From Parachlorella kessleri (taxonomy: Eukaryota > Chlorophyta > Trebouxiophyceae > Chlorellales > Chlorellaceae), in NCBI GenBank assembly GCA_001598975.1, contig BBXU01001926.1:1-19490 (forward strand): a DNA stretch of 19,490 nt, written 5' to 3'. Numbering within the stretch: the stretch's first letter is position 1; each line of letters begins with the position of its first letter. The translations under genes were made by a program, and so were the position numbers. This document shows, one piece after another, positions 8,201-17,587 of the stretch. Under the pieces are notes generated by a model. That model searched no databases. It was not told the origin of the DNA and saw only the letters and a program-made list of their open reading frames with translations.

Positions 8201-11027
8201 AAGGCACAAGCTGCCGACATGGCAAGGTTCCCAATCCTGGGGTGCCGTGCCACACCTGCGCAGGTGTTCCTCTTGCCCTTTGCTGACAAGGAGGACGGGG
8301 ATGAGTGGAAGAAGTACAGTGGTAAGTTGTTGTGGCTTGGGTGGATGAGCATACTATGACTCATCCCTTCGCTGTGGCAAGCCGTTCCATGATGCCTGCG
8401 GCAATTGCAGACTGGCTCCATCCCTGGGAGCTTGAGAGTTCCCCTCATGCGCTGCAGCTGCTGTTTGTGGAGCGTGAGTATTAGAATGAAGCCCACCGGA
8501 ATCACTGCCACCCAAAGCACCTTAAAACTGGTGCTTTCCGTGCCTCCTGCAGGAGAGCTGACCACTAAAGAACTGCAGAAGGCGCTGCTGGGCGCTTTCC
8601 CCGACTCTTTTGTCACACTGATCGATGCCACCACGCAGACCAACTTCATGCTGCAGGACCCCACTCGAGTCAAGGTGGGCACATGCACATGGCGTCCAGC
8701 ATGCACCAGGGGCCGAGTCTGCAGCTCCGGACGCTTGCCAACCTTGAACGGGGGCTGCACACATGGCTGTCCCCAGTCCATCGGCACAGTGTTCTTCCGT
8801 GACACCCAGCCAGGTCTGCTTGCCTCAAGTTTCTCGTGTCCCTGGGTCGACCCGCGGCTATGTGCCCCGTCCAGGTGCTGCTCTTCACCGACAAGGACGA
8901 GGTCCCCGGTATCCTGAGGGCACTGTCCTGCAACTTCCGGCCGTACAAAATGGACTTTGGCATGGTGCCGAGCAGCGAGGAGAAGATCATGAAGCAGTTC
9001 AATGTTCCCAAGGTGGGGTTGCAGGGCTGGTCTGGTAACAGGGGAAAGCGATCCAGTGCATACCCTAGCAGCCTTATGCAAGCTGCTGCTTGGCTGCTGT
9101 CTGGCGCAGCCAGGCTCAACCGCAACCTAAAATTCTGCAGTTTTAAGCGACCGCCCAGGAACCTCTTCTTGGCCGCAGCCTGCACCTTGCACCCACCTGC
9201 TTGGAGCACACCATCCATACATCCGCTCTGCAGTGTCCGCCTCACGCCAGGAAGCATAGTTCCGTGTGCCGCACCTCCCCTTGGCCCGCAGGTGCCGCAC
9301 CTAATGCTTGCCTTCCCCCGCCCCGACAACGCGGAGGAGCTGGGCCTTGGCCCGGGGCCCCAGGAGACCGCAAAGCACAAGCCCATCGCCATCCAAGCCT
9401 ACCCAGGGCCGATGCGCTACCCACACATCGCACGCTTCCTGCAGCTGCTGGCCATCCAGCTCAAGTGAGCACGCCATGCCAAGCTCTGGATGCACTGCTG
9501 ACGGCCCTTTGCTGGCTGCGATGTGCAACAAGCCTTCCTGCCTAAGCGAACAACAGTGGGCCCCTGCATTTCAGATGTTGTTGATGCCTGCCTTAGTGGA
9601 TGGACGATATCCTCCTACGCTGAGACTTGTCTGCTCTTCAGCGGGCAGCAAGCCGGGCCGGCTGTTGTCTTTCCTTTCTTGGCGATGCTGTGTGACACTT
9701 GCTCTCACCTCCGTCTCGAGCACCAGCTGTGGCCACTCACTGTACCTCTCGCACATGTGCCTGAGCCTGCAGTGCGGCTCCCCAGGAGGTGCTAGAGGAG
9801 TTCCTTGGCGCCGAGGGGGGACCTGTCCGTGTGCCTCGCTCCGCTGCTACCCTGCACCAGCTTAGCAGCCAGCAAGATCTTGAAGAGAAGTGCCTGGAAA
9901 AGGGCGGCATCTGCATCATCGCAGCGCTGCCACCTCAGCAGGTCCCCGCGCCTTCTCCTGAAACCCCAGCTGCTGACTCAGCAGCTGCTGAGGGCGGCGC
10001 CTCTGCGCCACCTCAGCTATCCCTGGAGATGGCAGTGCTGCAGCGGGTGGCAGTGCACCGGGCTGCCGCAGGGGCAGGGTCCGCGCTGCACTTCCTGTGG
10101 GTAGATGCGGCCAAGTACCGCGGCTTTGCAGCAGCATTTGGGGTGCCCGCACCTGGCCAGCAGCCTGCCGTGGTGGCGCTAGCGCCGCGCAAGCAGCGCT
10201 ATGCTGTCATGGATGGGCCGCTGCTGCTGGACACACTGGAGAGGTTTGTGGACGGCTTGCTGAGCGGCAAGGTCACCACTGCGCCGTTACAGGTGGGTAG
10301 CAGCAGCCTGGAAGGGAGGCAGGCAGGCAGGTTGCTGACATGTGCGCAGTAAGCAGCGTATATCGAAGCTTTGTAGTGTGCTCTATGTGCCATGTTGTTA
10401 CGCAGTCACAACCGCGCTGCTATTGTGGTCTTGTGACCGGGGATTGACTTTGTGGGGTGCACACTTGCTGAGTGTGTGTCATCGGACACACTTGCTCGTT
10501 ATGGGCTTCACATTGATAGACGTGCGGTCAGTCTCCCACCGGCCTTGCATGTGGGTGCAATGCATATGGCGATCCCCTGCTCGCGCAGGGGGTTCCTGAG
10601 CTGAAGGAGCAGGAAGAGCAGCCCGTCGAGCAGCAGCAGCCAGTCCTAGAGGAGGAATTTGACCTTGCTGAGATTATGCAGGTAGGAGGTCTAGCAGCTT
10701 GCGTTGAACCCACCAAGCTATGCTTGCAGCATGTGCTAAAGCGGCTAGGCATCTGGCATTGCCTGCTGAGCCGCTCATGCCAGATCATGTTCATGCCAGT
10801 CCTGGGAACGCGGAGGGCGTGCTAGCAGGGCCGGCAGCTGTAAATGGACAGAAGGCTGTGTTCGTGTTCTGAGGCTGGGGAGTGGCGGTCTGCAGGAAGA
10901 GGTGGTGGGGGATGTGGGAAAGAGGGAGGAGCTGCTGTCCAAGGAAGGCCAGAAGAAGAAGAGCGCTAAGAGGAAGGGTGGTAAGAAGAAGAAAGGAAAG
11001 AAGGGGACGAGCAAGGATGAGCTCTGA
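5279..11027 (+). CDS. Protein disulfide isomerase-like ER protein with tandem thioredoxin modules and KDEL
   Basis: A predicted soluble ER-lumen thiol oxidoreductase/chaperone of about 826 aa. Proposed exons: 5279-5439, 5537-5583, 5795-5863, 6090-6342, 6609-6736, 6989-7047, 7193-7436, 7778-7968, 8082-8121, 8211-8321, 8553-8674, 8875-9012, 9292-9464, 9773-10292, 10589-10681 and 10896-11027. All are phase-consistent; 8082-8121 and the 8211 acceptor (AAG) are tentative. Features in order: signal peptide (residues 1 to about 24); thioredoxin domain with W54-CGHC-K and cis-Pro block GVQGFPTIKLF; a redox-inactive thioredoxin-like b-type domain starting VLLFTEK; a charged linker (about 240-285); a second a-type domain where the CGHC position reads TEESCAAK; a second b-type domain starting VLLFTDK at 476; a further region to about 745; and a Glu- then Lys-rich tail ending KDEL. 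Only the first module can be a dithiol enzyme. The tail resembles no standard PDI I know. Confidence 0.85.
8411..8473 (+). other. Possible 63-bp cassette exon in the PDI-like gene
   Basis: An open segment flanked by ATTGCAG and GTGAGT lies inside the 8322-8552 intron. It starts and ends in the same phase (1) as the surrounding exons and is exactly 21 codons, reading D-W-L-H-P-W-E-L and so on to F-V-E-R. Skipping it gives K-Y-S-G-E-L-T-T-K-E-L, which fits the usual Y-x-G-E thioredoxin ending, so the skipped form is probably the main one. Inclusion would insert residues without breaking the frame. Confidence 0.35.
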
Positions 11028-11127
11028 GCCAGGCAACCTTCCAGGATGAAATGGTGCAAACAGTCTCGCTCAAGTGCCCAGGCATGTCACACCTCCGGAG
11101 TGCTTGTGGCGCAACGAGATTCAGTCT

Positions 11128-11132
11128 TGTAA
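11128..11132 (+). promoter_or_regulatory. TGTAA poly(A) signal of the PDI-like gene, proximal
   Basis: TGTAA, the chlorophyte polyadenylation motif, about 100 bases after the KDEL stop codon. Confidence 0.55.
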
Positions 11133-11177
11133 CTCTAGTTCAACCCATATCATTGCGTTCATTTGAAGTTTTCGTAT

Positions 11178-11182
11178 TGTAA
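11178..11182 (+). promoter_or_regulatory. TGTAA poly(A) signal of the PDI-like gene, distal
   Basis: A second TGTAA about 150 bases after the stop codon, in AT-richer context, so alternative 3' ends are possible. Confidence 0.5.
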
Positions 11183-11685
11183 ATCCCTAAGCAGTTTCAA
11201 GAGTGGAGGTCCCAGGCAAGGCCATGAGGACATCTGCTTCTGTAGTCCAGGACCACACACCACCTCAATGGCTACATGCATACATCCCCTTCTTGATCCA
11301 TCCATCGCTAGTTATGGGCCTTGCTGGGGCTGGCCATGTTGCAGTCCTTCTGAGCGGTCGACATGCTGCTGATGCTGGCAGCCATCTGCACAGTCATAGC
11401 GACTCGCCGTTCACAAGCTACCACGGTTGGCATTAGGACCATCAGCACGAGTACAACTACCACTAGCATCCAGCCCTGTCAGCTTGTCACTCCATATCCC
11501 TTCGTCCTTCATCCTTGATCCTTCATGAGCCACGATAGTTGTTGCAAGCCAAACCCGGACCCAAGTGCGTTGGGTGGCCAAGCTGCACTTTTCGGCACAG
11601 TAGGAAGCCTGGCAGCACAGCCAACCCTGACACCCGGCAATATCAGTCCAGGCAGGAGGTTGGCTGCACGCGATTCGCAGGTCAG

Positions 11686-14600
11686 TTACTCTTTGCCCAC
11701 CTTCGCTGCCAGCACCTTCGCTGCCAGCACTGCCGCCTCCAGACTGCTCCAGGCCTCTTGCAACTCTTGCCGGAGGCGCCCCTGCAGCTCCACCGCTTCC
11801 GCCTCCTTGGCATCCAAAGCCGCAGCCAGCTCGCGACACTCCCTCTCCCTCGAAGCCAGCTGCTCCTTCACAGCACCCACCTCCGCCACCGCACCATCGT
11901 GCTTGGCAGCAACACCATGTCCGCAACAAGCTGCCCCTGCTGCACAATCGACGCCTCCAACTCCTCTGCCAGCTTCGCTCCGGCTTGCTCAGCAGCATCA
12001 AGCTGGCCTGCCAGCCTGGCTAACTCCTCCTGGGCCGCTGCCTCCCGCTGCAGCGCTGCTGCCAGCTCATGGGCGGCGCTGTCGCTGGCAGCAGATGTAC
12101 GCTTTGAGGCGGGGGTGTGGTAGTTGGAGCTGTTGGTGGGCGAGCAAAAGGTGGAGCCAAAGGAGGGCAGGAGGGCACCCTGCGTCAAGCATTGGATACT
12201 GTGTAACTCAAGACACCACTTTCGCTGCCACTGGCCTCCTTGTGCATTTGATTACACTTGCATACGCAGCAACCGCCTCTGGAAAGAACAACACCGGGTC
12301 GCACCTGAGTTGGGCCCATGGGGCTGCGTCCCGATCCTGCCGGTACCCGCACAACCCTTGCCTCCACAATAGTTGGCTGCAGGGAGGGCAAGGCATGCGA
12401 TTGCCGGAGCAGGCAGCCACACTAAGCTGCAAACCACAGCAGATCCACAGCAAAAAGCCCCCTCACAGTCGTCCACCACGCTGCCATGTGCTCCCAGCCT
12501 CGCATGCACACGACTGTTGCAACACCAGCAGGCTGGACTGACCATGTTCTGGACATGGCGCACGCGGCGGCCAAAGTCAATGCTGTTGATGGTCTCGGAG
12601 ATGTTGCTCCGCTCAGGGCTGAGGCAAACAATCATCATAGTGCGCGCGGTCCCGCCCAGACGTTCCTGCCGTGCAAAAGCAGGGAAGATGAATGCTGGTG
12701 CTGTGGGCAATAGGCACGCCTGCTGTTTGGTGATGGGGTACATGCCAGGCATTGGCAGCACGCTGTATCACCAATGCCAAAGGCCAAACTACCACACCCA
12801 CCTTCAAGAGCTTGGTCAGATTTGAGTCAGCATAAGGGATGTGAGTAGCGGCGCCTTCCTGTTGGCCCCTCTCCATCAACTTGTTAATGACAAGTGACAG
12901 ATGGGAAAGCGACTTGTTGATGAACTTGGCTTCCTCCAATGTTTGGCCCTCGGACCTGGACTTGGCCTGCCTCTCCGATCCTGCCCACACAGACGCTGGG
13001 AGCCTCAGCGGCGGCATGATATTGCAACTTTGGCAAGCGCACACCTTTGGAAACAACGCCTTAGGTGCGCAATGGCATGTGCCCCCACGGCCCACACGCA
13101 GCCATTGAGAGGTAGCAGTGCTATGTGGGGGAGTACCGAAAGACCCCACACTCCGTTATGTGACGAGTTTACTAACTCGCACAGAACACGTTTCCCACAC
13201 TGGGGAGTGTCCCTGCCGCTCCTCACCTGCTAGGTCCACGAGGTTCAGCTGGGCCGTGCAGCGTGTGGTGGTGCCCTCGGCAGGCTTGAACTTCTCCATG
13301 GACAGCTCAAGGCTGAAGATGGCATGGCTGCGGGAAGATGAGGCGTTCATGGCTGTCCTTGCTGTCTTGCGGTGCTGTGCGCCCTGGCGGAAGAGGTCCA
13401 AAGCCTCCTCAGCTGCAGATAGTCAGGCAAGCCCATGCTGTCTAAAGGTAGCCAATCCTGGATATGTCCTAACACCCTGTAATAGAGTGCGCCGATCACA
13501 TAGCAGCCACAACAATGAGCGGACAGTACAAACACCACAGGACCAACTTACCGCTGATCACCATCTTCTTAGTGAGCCCATCAGCATAGTACCCATCAGG
13601 TGTGCCTCTGACCTTTAACTTCCGCTTCGACCCATTGCGCTCAACTGCAGGTCAAGGGGCAAGGTTGCAACGGTGGGTCAGAGAGCAGCCACTCACCTGT
13701 TGCCTCGCCACCAGGCACCACTGCTCAGCATGGATGCATAACTTACCCGGGGCGAGCAGATCGTACACTGCGCTATTAAAAAGCTCCATGTAACTGCACG
13801 TTGCCTTGTAGGATATCTTCCGGCGTGGGTCCTAAAAGTCCAAATGCTGGCGAGGTCTCAAACTCTGTTTGCATATTATTGCATCAGAGCCAAATCCACA
13901 GTATCAGTAAAGCAACAACCCGAGTTCATCCTGACGCTATCAACTGGCACATGCGCACCTTGCACTCCATCTCAGACTGGATACTATCAAACAACCTGAG
14001 CAGGGCACAATTTGTGATAGCGTTCTGCACAGCGGTTGCTTGTCAAGACATTTTTTTTGACCTTGTGTAGCATTATACATCATCTGCTTAACCACAACTG
14101 CACTGCAAGGTTCAGCAAAGAGGCCATTGATGTTTCAAAATCTGATGCTCAAGGATATTACTCACCATCGTATATGTCTTGCCGCTGCCTGTCTGACCAT
14201 AAGCAAACAGGGTCTGAGGGAATCCTTCTATGAGCTCAGCAACAAGGGGCTCTGTCACGGCTGCAGGTATTACAATACAAGCAAAAATGTCAGTCCAAGT
14301 TGAAAACTATGATACAAGCGCACACCCCCCACCACTGCACTTGCCCAGCTCCAGGCAGTATTGGGACTTGAGGGTTGGCCGTACATACCCTGGCATACTG
14401 CCGCGTTATCATCAGACTCTCCGAAACTGTAGTTGAACTCGGTGCGCTTGAGGCGGCCTCCCTCCAGCACCTCAATGGCCGGAAGCTCCCTGTCATTGTG
14501 GACACAGGAGGTGCCTACAACAGTTGCAGCCACGCAAGCCGCAAAGGCCTTGGCTGTGGCGTTTGGCAAGTTCCCACACGCCAAAGTCTAGTTCATGGAC

Positions 14601-14829
14601 GCGCAGACTCACCCCTGCCTTGAAGGGGGCGAACGCGGCAGATGACCCCACAGTAAGTATCTGCACTATATGGGTGCAGATTTGTCTCTGGCCGCGGGCC
14701 AACAGCACCGCGATGACTGGCTTCCTTTGAGCAAGGCTGACAAGCTGAGTTTGCTGTAGACCACTTAGCACTTACGTTGGCCTGGCAATTTTCTTTGAGA
14801 GGTGTGCACTCCAGCTCCGCGGGTCCCAT
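11686..14829 (-). CDS. Kinesin motor protein, N-terminal motor plus coiled coil, with apparent frameshift
   Basis: A microtubule-dependent ATPase motor. Proposed exons: 14829-14613, 14514-14389, 14260-14166, 14024-13959, 13831-13747, 13644-13552, 13412-13227, 12980-12802, 12665-12543 and 12179-11686, phases agreeing throughout. The motor begins [11 protein letters not shown]. The P-loop GQTGSGKT is at residues 136-143, switch I NASSSRSH at 250-257, and switch II DLAGSE at 287-292 is created across an intron. Then come [29 protein letters not shown] and [14 protein letters not shown]. After a Ser-rich neck (residues about 391-425) follows a heptad-like Ala/Glu/Leu coiled coil of about 130 residues ending G-K-E. 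Two frames are needed to read the coil; they switch near 11915. Total about 554 aa if corrected. A stop (TGA) sits two codons upstream of the chosen ATG; an alternative start exon is at 15183-15147. The subfamily is not assignable from sequence alone; about 10-13 residues normally following the P-loop helix are missing. Confidence 0.85.
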
Positions 14830-15146
14830 CTCTCACTTGCCGATGATGGCGGCCAACAAGAATGGCAATTGGCAGGTGAAGCAGAGGGGATTCAAGGAAC
14901 AGGTGCTCTTGAAAATTCCTTCCTTTTGATTCCGTCCCTCTGTTTGGTTGGAGACCTGGACCTAACAAAGACAGCATGCTCCGCAGGGCGCCAGCGCGGG
15001 GAAGCGCCAGACCATTGCAGCTAATTCTACACTTGTTGGTGGCAACAGGCAACACAAACAATCTCAACTTCCAGTGACTCCCAGCATGGCGGCAGGTAGG
15101 TCGTAGCTGATAGCAGGGAGCCGTTCGGAATGGCTCTCCTCCCCAC

Positions 15147-15183
15147 CTTTGAAGACAGTCCCTGCTGCGAGCGACAGCGCCAT
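15147..15183 (-). other. Alternative first coding exon of the kinesin
   Basis: ATG at 15183 opens a short frame (M-A-L-S-L-A-A-G-T-V-F-K) that ends at an AAAG/GTGGGG donor in phase 1. An acceptor GTGCAG at 14661, also phase 1, leads directly into [11 protein letters not shown] of the motor. This would replace the 55 upstream residues encoded from 14829. The implied 486-bp intron is the longest for this gene. Confidence 0.25.
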
Positions 15184-15238
15184 GCCTACTCTGCTGCTGT
15201 CATCAACAACCTGCTTGCTGAACCTACTTATTGAACAC

Positions 15239-15243
15239 TTACA
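15239..15243 (-). promoter_or_regulatory. TGTAA poly(A) signal candidate for the sulfotransferase-like gene
   Basis: TGTAA on the minus strand about 310 bases past the stop codon at 15553; it is the first such motif downstream. Confidence 0.35.
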
Positions 15244-15552
15244 TATGTCCCAAAAAATATGACAGGGAATAGAGAAGAAGACAAGAATAGGGAGATAAGT
15301 GATGAGAGCGGCTCTCTGCCCTCTGGCACTTAGTGAGCATCCAATGGCTTCGGAAGCAGGAGCCAATGACAATGCAGGTATAACACAAGCCCCACCACAC
15401 AGCAAATACACCTGCCAGGTCAGCATGCCAAAGTTGTGCAATGGCACAGCATGAATTCGTCAATAAGCAACCGTACAAGTACCAAGGGAGTACTTCACGC
15501 ACAGCACAGTCACTTTGCCTAGTCTCCTGCCAGACCCAGCTCGTTAAACAGA

Positions 15553-17346
15553 TCAGCTCAAGGACCGTACCCCGCCAATGCTGCCGCCGCTGCTGCCTAT
15601 GCTGACCATTTCAGCACCCTGGGCAGCAAGCCGCAGAAGCTCCTTGCACAGCACCGCCGGCCGGATGACCCGCCCTGTGGTTAACAGTGCATTGACCGCC
15701 ACATCGAACGCATGCACCAGCCCCAGCGTCCTGCTGGTGGGCCGCAGCGAGCAGCTGTGCGGCCACAGCTCCGGCAGCCCCATCGCCACTGGTAGCTGGC
15801 CTCCGGCTTCGACCGGCAGCTGCAGCGGGCGTGTACAGCTGAGCTGCATGGACCGCTCGGCGTCTGTGCCATTGGCCAGCACCGCGCTGCGCTGCGTGCG
15901 ATTTCCGCCCTCCCTCCAGTACTGCACAAACCCCTCATACAGCGCCTTGTCGTCGGGTATCCGCAGGTGGCTGCTGGCACCCGCCGCCCGCAGCTGCGCC
16001 TCCAGCAGCGTATAGAAGGCCCCCAAGGATCTCGGCTCTGCCAGGTCCGTGGGCAGCAGCACCGTGGGCACCTTGGCGCACACGTGCAGCGCCCGCAGCA
16101 TGTACTCCTCCCAGTTGCCAAGGTACCACTCGGGCGTGAGGTTGAAGCGCCGTCCCTTGTCGGGGTGCTGGCTGAGCCGCACCGCCGTGAGAGCGGGGTG
16201 CCGGTAGGCCAGCACACACACTGGGTGATCCATCATCTCCAGCCACAGCGGCGCTGTGTACCCCAGCCGGTTGTCCTTGATTGCCCACGGTCCATGGACG
16301 TTAAGTTTGTTCACTAGCGCCCCTGCGTGGGCTTGGAACGCTGCCTTATCCTCTGGCCGCACTGCTGCCGCATTGAAGCCCACACCAAGCCAGGACGGCA
16401 GGCCTGGGATGGTGACATTGTCTGTGTACTTGGACATCAGGTAGTGGTGGATCTGCATGCGGGCAGAAGAAGCAGGGCCATCCATTTACCTGCTGCCACA
16501 GCATGGTGCATATCTTTTGCGGCGGCGGAGCTGGGCCACATCCAACTTGCTAGTGGGCCTCACGGCTCGTCGCTTCGCCTTCCAGACTATTGCTGCTACT
16601 GCTGTTCTTACCCGGTCAGATGCAGCCAGGACTCAATAGCAGCGGCAGGCCTGGGGCGAAAACATAACAAACGCACAAGACATTAGCATAAATATAGATA
16701 CCCCCTTTCTTCACCAGCGCACTCTCAACAGCAAAGCTTGGTCACCACACCCACCGCCATCACATCACGACGCGACCACCACTTGAGCGGGTTGTTTTTG
16801 CCAATATCCAAGTGTTTCCTCTCGCCTAGGTATGCTCCTGCAGGAAGCAACTCGGATGGCTAGTTTCTGTCACTCCATGTGCAGCCAGCGTGCGGCCGTT
16901 GCTTACTAAAAGGACAACAGTCACCTGCCCAGCATCACTACCCAGACGATCTGGCTGAAGATCGAAAGTGCATGCCTGACACGTAGCTTCAGGCCCAGCA
17001 GCAGCGGCAGCTCCAACATGACGTCGGCAAGGCACAACCCACAAGCTCCCACAACCTCCTTACCCATTAGATTTATCAATCGAGACGAAAACGATGTCCT
17101 CGTATTGTGGAAACCGAGCAGCAGGAGCTGGTAGCCGCACGGAGCCGTCCTGTGTGGGCAGCCTTCCTGCGGCGGCACGTCCAGCACTCCATCTGCCAAG
17201 AGCTCCCCCACAGCAGGGTCAAGCTCCACCATCCGCCGCCGAGGCCCCAAAAGGCGAGATGTGTGCAACAAATCGAAGATCCCACATGAGATTACCGCGA
17301 CCACAACAAGCAGCAACCCAGGAATTCTTCTCCCTAGCTTACGCAT
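15553..17346 (-). CDS. Type II membrane sulfotransferase-like protein
   Basis: A predicted Golgi enzyme of about 421 aa that would transfer sulfate from PAPS to an unknown acceptor. Exons are 17346-17064, 16837-16755 and 16452-15553 with matching phases (1, then 0). A short basic tail MRKLGRR precedes a membrane anchor at residues about 9-27 (IPGLLLVVVAVIS). The 5'-phosphosulfate loop position reads LLLLGFHNTRTS (78-85), where the family normally has a G-x-x-R-S-G-T-S type loop. Then follow IGKNNPLKWWSRRDV, the join to IHHYLMSKYTDN, HGPWAIKDNRLG and VCVLAYRHPALTAVRLS. In the last, Arg206 and Ser216 fit the 3'-phosphate binding pair. The start was chosen because a short tail before the anchor suits a type II protein; the frame is open to a Met at 17589. 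The substrate cannot be inferred, and the altered loop leaves catalytic activity open. Confidence 0.75.
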
Positions 17347-17587
17347 GGATGCTAGATTTGTAGAAAGCGAGGCCTCTCGTTGCTCGCCATGACCACCAAG
17401 TTCTTGCGCTCCATTATGCGTTGCACGCTGCGCCCCATGAAACCGCCGCACCTGCCATGGCGAGCCATGGCACCTAGGTGCGCCTGCTTCTGATAACTTC
17501 TCCAAGGATGCTTTCTCTCTGTAACCCGATAGGCTAGCAGCGATGCGCGTGCCTTGAAGAGGAGCGCTGCCTAGCCTTTTTGCTCCC
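17347..17587. promoter_or_regulatory. Divergent promoter region shared by two membrane-enzyme genes
   Basis: Only 241 bp separate the proposed start codons of the sulfotransferase-like gene (minus) and the next gene (plus). No clear TATA box is visible. If the longer sulfotransferase start at 17589 were used, the two coding regions would touch, which argues for the shorter start. Confidence 0.4.

Larger units (their letters stand above)
11028..11685. other. Convergent 3' UTR region
   Basis: This region lies between the stop codons of the PDI-like gene (plus) and the kinesin gene (minus). It carries two plus-strand TGTAA signals. No minus-strand TGTAA was found for the kinesin. Open frames here (for example 11203-11436 plus) have no recognisable domain and no exon partners. 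Confidence 0.6.
14830..15552. other. Region between the kinesin start and the sulfotransferase stop
   Basis: A 723-bp stretch expected to hold the kinesin promoter and the 3' UTR of the sulfotransferase-like gene. Minus-strand open frames at 15064-15447 (127 codons) and 15239-15502 (87 codons) contain hydrophobic patches such as ITYLPILVFFSIP but no known domain. One segment, 15210-15147, looks like an exon (acceptor AAGCAG, donor GTGGGG) and has the right phase to join the kinesin at 14660. The rest shows nothing recognisable. Confidence 0.45.

Noticed and set aside
8104..9081. Minus-strand open frame of 325 codons
   Set aside because: It runs antisense across several exons and introns of the PDI-like gene, has no recognisable domain, and its amino-acid string looks like reverse-complemented coding and intron sequence.
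11525..12541. Plus-strand open frame of 338 codons
   Set aside because: It is the antisense of the kinesin coiled-coil exon and the intron before it. Its Ala/Ser/Cys-rich composition is what the complement of a GC-rich coil gives.
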